Positions 1 to 5,561 of a stretch of DNA of 7,846 bases are shown piece by piece. The DNA is taken from positions 1-7,846 of the forward strand of contig JBKJQB010000150.1 of NCBI GenBank assembly GCA_046594105.1, given 5' to 3'. Under the pieces are notes generated by a model. It did not search any database, was not told the origin of the DNA, and worked only from the letters and a program-made list of their open reading frames with translations. The position numbers and the translations under genes were made by a program. Position 1 is the first letter of the stretch, and every line of letters begins with the position of its first letter. Source of the stretch: JBDSGC01 sp046594105 (lineage in GTDB: Bacteria; Acidobacteriota; Thermoanaerobaculia; Gp7-AA8).

Positions 1-449
1 GTTCCATGACCGTTGTTGTCGTAGTCGAGAGGGTTGTTCGGATCATCACAGCCGGTGGCCAGCGGATACTGCGCACAGGACCAGAGAAAGTCGTACGCCA
101 CGATCTTCCGGCGATTCAGGTCGATGTTCTGCCACTCCAGCCCGCCGGCGGGACTGCCGAGGTTGACCGGAGGTCGCGAGCCGTCCCGCTCCGCGAAGTA
201 GCAATTGTCATAGTCCACGCCGGTGTCCAGCACGGCGATGATCTGCCCCTCGCCATGAAGTCCCCGATCGGACAGCGGCGTGGCCGCACTGTTCCAGCCG
301 GACTGGAGCGAGCGGTACGAGATCTCGTTCGCGCCGCCAGTCGCTGCGCTCAGAAAAGCGGCCAGAAGTACGACAAATAACCTTTTCACGACGAGAGGAA
401 CGAGCGCGAGGCCGGGACGATTCCTTCTCGCGCGGTGGGGCGCCCTCAT
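1..449 (-). CDS. Secreted subtilisin-like serine protease (peptidase S8), N-terminal part only
   Basis: The reading frame enters from the left edge, so only about 149 N-terminal residues are present. Counting from the ATG at 449, a basic start is followed by the hydrophobic run KRLFVVLLAAFLSAATGGA (residues about 22-40), a convincing signal peptide. The mature part then shows GEGQIIAVLDTGVDYD, with the catalytic Asp at residue 75. The window ends in DYDNNGHG, with the catalytic His at 148. DTG and HGT are the first two members of the S8 Asp-His-Ser triad; the Ser motif (GTSMA type) must lie beyond the edge. Cysteines at CYF and in the SCAQYP and TGCDD stretches suggest disulfides in an exported enzyme. 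I prefer the ATG at 449 because GGGGAG lies 4 nt upstream. A GTG at 389 gives a more compact signal peptide but has no Shine-Dalgarno. The leader runs through the inverted hairpin pair at 466-594. Confidence 0.88.
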   Translation of the reverse strand, partial: MRAPHRARRNRPGLALVPLVVKRLFVVLLAAFLSAATGGANEISYRSLQSGWNSAATPLSDRGLHGEGQIIAVLDTGVDYDNCYFAERDGSRPPVNLGSPAGGLEWQNIDLNRRKIVAYDFLWSCAQYPLATGCDDPNNPLDYDNNGHG

Positions 450-453
450 GACA

Positions 454-459
454 CTCCCC
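454..459 (-). promoter_or_regulatory. Shine-Dalgarno GGGGAG deciding the protease start
   Basis: On the minus strand GGGGAG is followed by 4 nt and then ATG at 449, in frame with the protease. The alternative GTG at 389 has only pyrimidine-rich sequence upstream. Spacing is slightly short, so the preference is moderate. Confidence 0.5.
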
Positions 460-465
460 GTTGTG

Positions 466-517
466 CCCCCTCTCCCCGCCGCAGCGGGGAGAGGGTCCGC
501 GAAGCGGGGGTGAGGGG
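466..517 (+). repeat. REP-like palindromic element, copy 1
   Basis: CCCTCTCCCCGC at 468-479 pairs perfectly with GCGGGGAGAGGG at 484-495, a 12-bp stem closing a 4-nt loop (CGCA). The tail continues to GGTGAGGGG at 517. The same sequence, with small changes, occurs inverted at 543-594. Compact GC-rich palindromes of this kind with a fixed flank are typical of REP elements; no RAYT transposase is visible here. The perfect stem could also act as a transcript-stabilising structure or a block to read-through in the protease leader. Confidence 0.8.
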
Positions 518-542
518 TTTTCTCCTTCGAGCGAAAGGGCGA

Positions 543-594
543 GCCCCTCATCCGCCTTCGGCACCTTCTCCCCGCTGCCGGCGGGGAGAAGGAC
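543..594 (-). repeat. REP-like palindromic element, copy 2 (inverted)
   Basis: CCTTCTCCCCGC at 564-575 pairs perfectly with GCGGGGAGAAGG at 581-592 (12 bp, 5-nt loop TGCCG). Read on the minus strand the element matches copy 1 along almost its whole length, ending in GATGAGGGGC where copy 1 ends in GGTGAGGGG. The covarying change T-to-C / A-to-G in the lower stem (TCT..AGA in copy 1 against TTCT..AGAA in copy 2) keeps pairing intact, which argues that the hairpin itself is under selection or was inherited as a unit. Confidence 0.78.
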
Positions 595-675
595 ACTCGC
601 GATGGGAGACGCGCGATCACTCGATTACCTTTGATTGCAGATCCTCGCTCCCGCCCGCCACCCACGCGTGTAAGG

Positions 676-698
676 GTGAAGATCAGCGATCTCTTCAC
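676..698. promoter_or_regulatory. Inverted repeat GTGAAGA-N9-TCTTCAC, possible operator or stem-loop
   Basis: A perfect 7-bp dyad (676-682 with 692-698) with a 9-bp centre holding two GATC tetramers. It lies about 230 bp upstream of the protease start, in the only free DNA available for that gene's promoter. No T-run follows on either strand, so a regulator-binding site is as likely as a terminator. Confidence 0.3.
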
Positions 699-768
699 AG
701 CCCCTGAAAGTGGCGCGCTTCACCGAGCCGAGGCGAAAATCATGGCGGACGCTTTGCGAACCAACGCC

Positions 769-784
769 GCCGGCCCGTGCCGGC
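769..784 (-). terminator. GC hairpin directly after the VWA stop codon
   Basis: GCCGGC at 769-774 pairs with GCCGGC at 779-784 around a 4-nt loop, 1 nt past the TGA of the leftward VWA gene. A T-run is lacking, so this is at best a weak or factor-assisted terminator or a 3' stabiliser. Confidence 0.3.
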
Positions 785-785
785 C

Positions 786-1880
786 TCAGTGAACGAACTT
801 TCTTCGGTTACGAATGTAGTCCGCGAGGATGTATTCGCCGAGGCGATCGGGTGATGAGTAGAACGCGCGGCCGCGATTGATCTTGGAGAGCTGCTCGACA
901 AAGTTCACCAGGGTCGGGTCCGTGGCCAGCATGAACGTGGTGATGGGGATGTTGGCGCGCCGGCAGTGATCGGCTTCTTCCAATGTCCGGTTGACGATCT
1001 TCATGTCCAGCCCGAACGAGTTCGTGTACAGCTGGCCGTCTTCGGTCAGCGCGGAGGGCTTGCCGTCCGTGATCATGAAGATCTGCTTGTTGTTGTGCTT
1101 GTGCCGCCGCAGGATCCGCTGGGCCAGCTGCAGCCCCGCCTTGGTGTTGGTGTGGAACGGACCGACCTTCACGTACGGAATCTCGGAGATGGGGACTTCC
1201 GTGGCTTCGTCCCCGAACAGCAGCACGTCGATGGAGTCCTTCGGATACTTGGTCAGAATCAACTCGGTCAGGGCCAGAGCAACTTTCTTCGCCGGGGTGA
1301 TGCGGTCCTCGCCATACAGAATCATGGAGTGGGAGATGTCGATCATCACCACGGTGGCGCAGCTGGAGTTGTGCTCGGTCTCGAACACCTCGAGATCCTC
1401 CTCGGTCATGGTGATGGCACCAGCCGGATCGGTGTGCTTCATGGTGTTCTGCAGCGAGCGGGTCGAGTCGATGGACATGGGGTCGTCGCCGAACTGGTAA
1501 GGCCGCGTCTCGGTCAGGCGCTCGGTTCCCTGCCCCGCCGAGGCCACCGAGTGATGGCCGCTGATCGACTTCTGCAGGCCTCCGAAGATCTCATCGAGGG
1601 CATCGCGACGGATCTGGCGCTCGCCACCGGCCGCGAGCATCGGATTCCCTTCCCCATCCTGGCCAATCACGTTCTCCTCGACCAGGCGTGCGAAGAAAGC
1701 CTCCAGGTCGATTTCAGGGTCGATGTATCCACGCTCCTGCAGCGCACGCATCCACTGCATCGCTTCCTCCACCTGGCCACCGGTCTGCAGGAGGAGGTGG
1801 TTGAACAGGCGTCGCAGCCCCATTTCTGAGAGAAGCTGCCGGATGAGCTCAGGGTCGAGATAACCGTATCGATGGCGCAT
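786..1880 (-). CDS. VWA-domain protein, ChlD/CoxE-like
   Basis: The product is 364 residues. Residues about 174-350 form a von Willebrand A domain with a complete MIDAS: DISHS at 181-185, a Thr in HTNTKAG (244 or 246), and TDG at 271-273. A divalent metal should therefore bind. Residues 1-110 are helical and charged (RHRYGYLDPELIRQLLSEMG), and a linker with TMTEEDLEVFETE precedes the domain. There is no signal peptide or membrane segment, so it is cytoplasmic. The end, TFMLATDPTLVNFVEQL and then SPDRLGEYILADYI, matches what I know of actinobacterial and acidobacterial VWA proteins that partner magnesium-chelatase-like or MoxR-like AAA+ ATPases. No such ATPase is in the window. The role is presumably as an adaptor for complex assembly; the substrate is unknown. 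The start ATG has no clear Shine-Dalgarno. It lies 52 bp after the RHH/helical-repeat gene and is probably cotranscribed with it. Confidence 0.88.
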   Translation of the reverse strand: MRHRYGYLDPELIRQLLSEMGLRRLFNHLLLQTGGQVEEAMQWMRALQERGYIDPEIDLEAFFARLVEENVIGQDGEGNPMLAAGGERQIRRDALDEIFGGLQKSISGHHSVASAGQGTERLTETRPYQFGDDPMSIDSTRSLQNTMKHTDPAGAITMTEEDLEVFETEHNSSCATVVMIDISHSMILYGEDRITPAKKVALALTELILTKYPKDSIDVLLFGDEATEVPISEIPYVKVGPFHTNTKAGLQLAQRILRRHKHNNKQIFMITDGKPSALTEDGQLYTNSFGLDMKIVNRTLEEADHCRRANIPITTFMLATDPTLVNFVEQLSKINRGRAFYSSPDRLGEYILADYIRNRRKFVH

Positions 1881-1932
1881 GGAAGGATTGATCGCGGGCG
1901 GGACGACAGCGTGAACCGATGGACGAACGAGC

Positions 1933-2367
1933 CTATGCCTCAGCCTTCACGTTTTTCCGGGTGAGGCGCTCGATCCATCGCGCGATGGTGGGATTGTTGG
2001 GAAGTTGAATGCGTGCCTGCTCCAGGGCCACCAGGGCATCCGACGGCCGCTCCAGCACCAGAAGAATCTGCACCTGCAGCTCCACCAGACTCTGGTAGAG
2101 CGTGTAATCGGTCAGCGCCTGGGTGGAGAGGAGAGACAGCGCCCGGTTCACGAACTTCAATCCCGTCTCCGGCTTCGAATCGTTCAGCGCATCCGCGGCG
2201 AATCGATGGAGCATGCGAGGGGAATCGCCGAGGAACGATTTGGCGTCGACGAACTGCCCGAGCGCCGCGAGCAGCACCGCATCCTGATCGGGAAACCAGC
2301 CATCGCGAATGATGCGGTCGATCTGGCGAGCCAGATCGGTAGAAATCTCGGCGGCAACCTTGACCAT
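1933..2367 (-). CDS. Small protein: ribbon-helix-helix-like N-terminus plus TPR-like helical remainder
   Basis: 144 residues. Residues 1-42 (VKVAAEISTDLARQIDRIIR, then FPDQDAVLLAALGQFVD) have the strand-helix-turn-helix pattern of CopG/ParD-type ribbon-helix-helix proteins. These normally dimerise on DNA through the N-terminal strand. Residues about 50-138 are amphipathic helices (LVELQVQILLVLERPSDALVALEQARIQ) with the small/large alternation of tetratricopeptide repeats, ending NNPTIARWIERL. There is no signal peptide or membrane segment. The gene lies immediately upstream of the VWA gene on the same strand, so it probably works with it, perhaps as its transcriptional regulator or as a scaffold. 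That is inference. I chose the ATG at 2367 because the RHH strand begins right there. There is no Shine-Dalgarno, but a TACAAT box sits 8 nt upstream, which would give a nearly leaderless mRNA. Confidence 0.8.
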   Translation of the reverse strand: MVKVAAEISTDLARQIDRIIRDGWFPDQDAVLLAALGQFVDAKSFLGDSPRMLHRFAADALNDSKPETGLKFVNRALSLLSTQALTDYTLYQSLVELQVQILLVLERPSDALVALEQARIQLPNNPTIARWIERLTRKNVKAEA

Positions 2368-2375
2368 CGGCAGGG

Positions 2376-2381
2376 ATTGTA
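2376..2381 (-). promoter_or_regulatory. TACAAT -10-like box before the RHH/helical-repeat gene
   Basis: TACAAT (5 of 6 to TATAAT) ends 8 nt before the ATG at 2367, so transcription would start at or next to the start codon. No good -35 lies 16-18 nt upstream; a TTGACC exists but 35 nt away. No Shine-Dalgarno is present, which fits a leaderless message. Confidence 0.35.
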
Positions 2382-2418
2382 ATGGAGATTCTTCGCTTCC
2401 CGCGCCGCAGCCATGTGG

Positions 2419-2547
2419 TCAACAGCTGACGTTCGCTCCCTCAAACCAATGCGCAATCGCGAAGCCCACCACCACCCCGGCCACAACAGCAGAGGTCGGA
2501 GAGAGCGGCCCATCCTTGTTGATCTTCCCCCGTGGGACTGGACACCC
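2419..2547 (-). pseudogene. Uncertain open segment with one membrane-helix-like stretch, no start codon
   Basis: Directly after the TGA of the serine dehydratase gene, in the same frame, 42 codons remain open to a second TGA. They encode a hydrophilic start (GCPVPRGKINKDGPLSPT), then SAVVAGVVVGFAIAHWF, a plausible transmembrane helix, then EGANVSC. There is no ATG/GTG/TTG start in frame before the helix. An ATG at 2513 with GGGGGAAG upstream is in the neighbouring frame, so one indel would connect it. It could be a decayed or mis-sequenced small membrane protein, or chance. I do not assign a function. Confidence 0.2.
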
Positions 2548-3231
2548 TCACGGAATGCGATCGAGGTACTTGGCTTCGTCCACGTCTTCCAGGCCGCAGA
2601 TGCGGCCGATGGCGGCGTCCGAGAGCGGGGAGTCGACGTCGATCTGCATGAACGCTTCCTGTCCCCGCTGCTTGCGCGAGCACGACAGCGAGGCGATGTT
2701 GATGCGTTCGTCGGCGATGATCAACGTCACCTCGGAGATCATGCCCGGGCGGTCGCGGTAGAAGAGCATCAGCACCGGCGAGTCGCCTTTGAAGCGCGTC
2801 TGGAAGCCGTTGATGCGGAAGACCTCGATCACCCCGCCGCCGATGGACGAGCCAGCGATCTCCACTTCGCGGGTCTTTCCCTTGATCTCGATGCGCACGG
2901 TGTTCGGATGCACGTCGCCCAGGTCTTCTTCGCTGAACTCGATCTCCACGCCCATCTGCTCGGCGATGCGGATCGCTTCCGGGATGCGCGGGTCGTCGAC
3001 GTTCAGTCCGATCGCCCCTCCCACCAGGGCGAAGTCGGAGCCGTGGCCGCGGTAGGTCGACGCGAGCGGGGGATGCAGAAAGAAGTGCACGGCCACGGGA
3101 TCTTCATCAAGGACCTCCCGCGCCACACGGCCCAGCCGGGCGGTGCCGGCGGTATGAGAACTGGAGGGACCGACCATCACCGGTCCCATCACATCGAGGA
3201 TCGAAACCTGGCGGTCATGACGAACGGTCAT
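2548..3231 (-). CDS. sdaAB: L-serine ammonia-lyase, iron-sulfur-dependent, beta subunit
   Basis: This is the beta chain of the two-subunit bacterial L-serine dehydratase, which with the [4Fe-4S] alpha chain converts L-serine to pyruvate and ammonia in the cytoplasm. From the ATG at 3231 it is 227 residues, close to the usual size of about 220. Residues 10-34 carry the family signature VMGPVMVGPSSSHTAGTARLG. RGHGSDFALVGGAIGLN follows at 61-77 and SSIGGGVIEV at 128-137. Residues about 152-222 form an ACT domain (LMLFYRDRPGMISEVTLIIA), normally a serine-sensing or regulatory module. A frame-compatible ATG at 3276 would add 15 residues of low-complexity sequence (Ser-rich). I prefer 3231 because GAGAG lies 7 nt upstream, the length fits, and it leaves room for a divergent promoter. 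The alpha-subunit gene is not in the window, although the two are often adjacent. Confidence 0.93.
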   Translation of the reverse strand: MTVRHDRQVSILDVMGPVMVGPSSSHTAGTARLGRVAREVLDEDPVAVHFFLHPPLASTYRGHGSDFALVGGAIGLNVDDPRIPEAIRIAEQMGVEIEFSEEDLGDVHPNTVRIEIKGKTREVEIAGSSIGGGVIEVFRINGFQTRFKGDSPVLMLFYRDRPGMISEVTLIIADERINIASLSCSRKQRGQEAFMQIDVDSPLSDAAIGRICGLEDVDEAKYLDRIP

Positions 3232-3299
3232 ATCGGAACTCTCGGACGATGCGGCAATTGTGTGGCCCTGGGACATCCTCTACACTCGACGCACGGTCC
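3232..3299. promoter_or_regulatory. Divergent promoter region, sdaAB (left) and receiver gene (right)
   Basis: On the plus strand TTGTGT at 3258-3263 and TACACT at 3281-3286 are separated by exactly 17 bp, placing the start site a few nucleotides before the receiver ATG. On the minus strand CACAAT at 3257-3262 overlaps that -35 and lies 25 nt from the sdaAB ATG. If both are real, polymerase binding in the two directions would compete. Matches are only partial, so this rests on arrangement more than on consensus. Confidence 0.4.
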
Positions 3300-3707
3300 A
3301 TGAGCGGCAAGCCTACCATTCTGGTCGTCGACGACGACGTCCCCATCCTCGTATTGATGCGCAACGTACTCCGGGAGTTCGGACTGGATTCGGTCACGGC
3401 CTCCAGCGGGGAGGACGCGCTGGCCAAAGCACGCAGCGACCGCCCCTCACTGATTCTGGTCGACCGCAACATGCCGGGGATGAGCGGCGATCAGCTGATC
3501 GCGAAGCTGCGGGCGGAGCCGGGGCTGCAGCAGGTACCGATCCTGGTGCTCAGCGGCGAGCCGCTGTCAGCGTCCGAGGTTGCGCAGGTGGGGGCTGACG
3601 GAGCGGTGCTCAAACCGTTCGATCTCAGTGCTCTGATCGCCCAGATCCGGTCGCTCATCGACGCACCGCGCCAGCAGTCCGTCGAAGAAGAACGCGGCGG
3701 GCGCTGA
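3300..3707 (+). CDS. Single-domain response regulator (CheY-like receiver)
   Basis: 135 residues, essentially one receiver domain with no DNA-binding or enzymatic output. Key residues are all present: acidic cluster D11-D12-D13 (VVDDD), phospho-acceptor D55 in LILVDRNMPGMSG, Ser85 in the switch position (ILVLSGE), and K105 in LKPFD. It should therefore accept phosphate and pass the signal by protein contact, as CheY, Spo0F or DivK types do. The C-terminus is a short charged tail (RQQSVEEERGGR). I chose the ATG at 3300, where MSGKPTILVVDDD begins; an in-frame ATG at 3249 would add 17 residues not typical of receivers and would overlap the likely promoter. No kinase is nearby. It is followed by the aldolase gene on the same strand after 93 bp. 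Confidence 0.92.
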   Translation: MSGKPTILVVDDDVPILVLMRNVLREFGLDSVTASSGEDALAKARSDRPSLILVDRNMPGMSGDQLIAKLRAEPGLQQVPILVLSGEPLSASEVAQVGADGAVLKPFDLSALIAQIRSLIDAPRQQSVEEERGGR

Positions 3708-3750
3708 GAGTCACCGATCATCCCGGCGGCGACGTTCGAGGCCGGTCTGC

Positions 3751-3775
3751 GGGAGCGCCACCCTCCCCTCTTTTT
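3751..3775 (+). terminator. Weak intrinsic-terminator-like hairpin with T-tract after the receiver gene
   Basis: GGGAG at 3751-3755 pairs with CTCCC at 3763-3767 (7-nt loop), followed by CTC and five Ts. The stem is short, so termination may be partial. The same T-tract runs into the TACAGT box of the next gene. Confidence 0.35.
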
Positions 3776-3777
3776 GC

Positions 3778-3783
3778 TACAGT
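3778..3783 (+). promoter_or_regulatory. TACAGT -10-like box before the aldolase gene
   Basis: TACAGT lies 17 nt before the ATG at 3801. A start site 6-7 nt downstream would leave a leader of about 10 nt containing GGGGGAA (3792-3798), the ribosome site that fixes the ATG at 3801. No convincing -35 is seen. Confidence 0.35.
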
Positions 3784-3800
3784 GCGCGGCCGGGGGAACC

Positions 3801-5138
3801 ATGACCGACCTCAACGTCGACCAGCTCATCCACACTGCCGTTTTCGGAGAGGGTACCGAGAAAGCGGCCGCCCGGCGGACCATCCATCTCGAAGCGCGCA
3901 GACGTGGCGCCGTCTCCTCCTCCATCTATCCGCTCTACACCGCCATCGGTCGGGGGGACGTGGCCCGGAAGTTCACCGTGCCGGCGTTCAACATCCGCGC
4001 TCTGACCTACGACACGGCCCGGGCCATGTTCCGGGTGGCCAAGCGTCACGACGTCGGCGCGTTCATCTTCGAGATCGCCCGCTCCGAGATCGGCTACACC
4101 GAGCAGCGCCCCGCCGAATACGCTGCTTGTGTGCTCGCGGCGGCGATCAGGGAAGACTTCCGCGGACCGGTCTTCATCCAGGGCGATCACTTCCAGGCCA
4201 GCGCGAAGAAGTGGGTGACGTCGGAAGGGCAGGCTGCGGAGACCAAAGCGCTGGAGTCACTCATCGATGAGGCCATCGCGGCGGAGTTCTACAACATCGA
4301 CATCGATACTTCGACGCTGGTGAATCTCGACTTTCCCACCCGCGACGAACAGCAGCGCGCCAATTACGAGGGCACCGCTCACCTCACCCGCTACATCCGC
4401 GATCGCCAGCCTGACGGGATGACCATCTCCGTCGGAGGCGAGATCGGTGAAGTGGGCAAGTACAACACCCATCCCGACGAGGTGCGCGCTTACGTCGACG
4501 GCGTGAATCGTCTACTCGGCGGGATCACCGGCATCAGCAAGATTTCCGTGCAGACCGGCACTTCCCACGGCGGCGTTCCTCTTCCTGACGGAACCATCGC
4601 CACCGCCAAGATCGACTTCGAGGTGCTCCGCAACACCACAGAGATCTGCCGCCGCGAGTACGGCATCGCCGGCTCCGTGCAGCATGGGGCGTCGACGCTC
4701 CCGGAATCGGTCTACGACAAGTTCCCGTCGTCGGAGGCCGTAGAGATTCATCTCGCAACAGGCTTCCAGAACATGGTCCTCGATGCGCCGAGCCTGCCAC
4801 AGAAGATGAAGGATGAGATCCGCGACTTCTGTTTCCAGCGCTGCCTGGACGAGCGAAAGGCGGAGGAGAGCGACGAGCAGTTCGTCTACAAGACCCGCAA
4901 GAAGGCGGTCGGCCCGTTCAAGAAGCAGATGTGGACAATGGACAAGGCGGCCAGGGACCCCATCATCCAGTCACTGGAATCGAAGTTCGAGTTTCTGATG
5001 GAGAAGCTCGGGGTCTTCGGCACCCGCGAGATCGTGGAGAAGTGGGTCCCCGTCTCCATCTCCTCCCTGCCGGAGTACGCGGCGGCATCCGAAGAGCTCA
5101 CCGCCTCGGCCACGGTCGACCCCAACGAAGGGGAGTGA
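3801..5138 (+). CDS. Class II ketose-bisphosphate aldolase-like protein, long divergent form
   Basis: 445 residues. The core, about 55-330, reads as a zinc-dependent aldolase barrel. Candidate metal and catalytic residues are D129-H130 (FIQGDHFQ), E214 (VGGEIGEVG), H256 (GTSHGG) and H295 (VQHGAS). The His spacings (126 and 39) are close to those of E. coli FbaA (116 and 38). VPAFNIRAL at 60-68 matches the family N-terminal VPAFN motif. Class II enzymes cleave fructose- or tagatose-1,6-bisphosphate to DHAP and a triose phosphate; which sugar is used here cannot be told. The protein is about 90 or more residues longer than usual, with an N-terminal extension (1-55) and a charged C-terminal region (340-445, FCFQRCLDERKAEESDEQF). 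There is no signal peptide. GGGGGAA 4 nt before the ATG supports the start. Convergent with the toxin gene, 36 bp away. Confidence 0.85.
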   Translation: MTDLNVDQLIHTAVFGEGTEKAAARRTIHLEARRRGAVSSSIYPLYTAIGRGDVARKFTVPAFNIRALTYDTARAMFRVAKRHDVGAFIFEIARSEIGYTEQRPAEYAACVLAAAIREDFRGPVFIQGDHFQASAKKWVTSEGQAAETKALESLIDEAIAAEFYNIDIDTSTLVNLDFPTRDEQQRANYEGTAHLTRYIRDRQPDGMTISVGGEIGEVGKYNTHPDEVRAYVDGVNRLLGGITGISKISVQTGTSHGGVPLPDGTIATAKIDFEVLRNTTEICRREYGIAGSVQHGASTLPESVYDKFPSSEAVEIHLATGFQNMVLDAPSLPQKMKDEIRDFCFQRCLDERKAEESDEQFVYKTRKKAVGPFKKQMWTMDKAARDPIIQSLESKFEFLMEKLGVFGTREIVEKWVPVSISSLPEYAAASEELTASATVDPNEGE

Positions 5139-5164
5139 GTCCGTGCGCAGTCCAACTGAATCGA

Positions 5165-5175
5165 AACCCGGGGTT
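5165..5175. terminator. Tiny AACC-CGG-GGTT dyad between convergent genes
   Basis: A short GC-rich dyad in the 36-bp gap between the aldolase and toxin stop codons, reaching the toxin stop. It is too small to be a confident terminator, but nothing else in the gap could terminate either gene. Confidence 0.2.
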
Positions 5176-5561
5176 CAACCGAGTTTCGCAACATGCGCCT
5201 CCAGCCAGGTCGTGAGCTCTGCTCGTGTGACTTTGCCGCTGGCGACTCCCAGGATCAGTTGTTCCTGCTCATCCACATCCGCGTCGATCTCGAATCCGTT
5301 GAGATGCAGGACGACTTCCATCGCCGCATGCCCGGCGCGCTTGTTTCCATCGATGAAGGGGTGATTCTGGATCACCGAGAACGCAAGCGCTGCGGCTTTC
5401 TGGAGAAAGGTTGGGTAAAGGTCGTTCCCATCGAAAGTCTGGTGCGGCTGGCCCACGGCGGATTCGAGCGCGGCCATATCGCGAACGCCGGAGGTTCCCT
5501 GCCCCTGAATCATGACTCGCCGATGAAGTTCGATCAGTTCAGCCAGCGTGAGATACCGCAT
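5175..5561 (-). CDS. doc: Doc (death-on-curing) family toxin, Fic fold
   Basis: 128 residues, close to P1 Doc (126). The Fic signature HPFIDGNKR is at 67-75, with H67 and the Lys of GNKR at 74. Lys in place of the Gly of AMPylating Fic proteins is the Doc hallmark. Characterised Doc phosphorylates elongation factor EF-Tu and stops translation; this is a family inference. The N-terminus (MRYLTLAELIELHRRVM) and the LYPTFLQKAAALAFSVIQNH helix match the family. I place the start at the ATG at 5561, where the antitoxin stop overlaps it (TGATG). A longer frame to 5636 would add 25 residues read antisense-style out of the antitoxin gene. The start has no Shine-Dalgarno, so translation is likely coupled to the antitoxin. 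All motif residues are intact, so the toxin looks active. Confidence 0.92.
   Translation of the reverse strand: MRYLTLAELIELHRRVMIQGQGTSGVRDMAALESAVGQPHQTFDGNDLYPTFLQKAAALAFSVIQNHPFIDGNKRAGHAAMEVVLHLNGFEIDADVDEQEQLILGVASGKVTRAELTTWLEAHVAKLG

Larger units (their letters stand above)
595..785. other. Gene-free stretch between the VWA gene and the hairpin pair
   Basis: No reading frame here looks coding on either strand. It should carry the promoter of the leftward protease, but I cannot pick a convincing -35/-10 pair. Two small inverted repeats are visible and are listed separately (676-698 and 769-784). Confidence 0.5.

Noticed and set aside
966..1829. Long plus-strand open frame across the VWA gene
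   Set aside because: Antisense shadow of the VWA gene. It is rich in Gly, Val, Arg, Leu and His with no recognisable motif, while the minus frame carries an intact MIDAS.
1940..2422. Minus-strand frame overlapping the RHH/helical-repeat gene
   Set aside because: Arg/Gly/Ala-rich translation with no domain, out of frame with a gene that has a coherent helical pattern.
2398..2425. TTGACC as the -35 of the TACAAT box
   Set aside because: The spacing is 35 bp, twice what a sigma-70 promoter needs.
3249..3299. 17-residue N-terminal extension of the receiver
   Set aside because: Family members start just before the VVDDD strand, and the extension would cover the -10 box.
2413..3303. Long plus-strand open frame across the serine dehydratase gene
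   Set aside because: Antisense shadow in GC-rich DNA, dominated by Asp, His and Arg runs. The minus frame has the SSSHTAG and ACT features.
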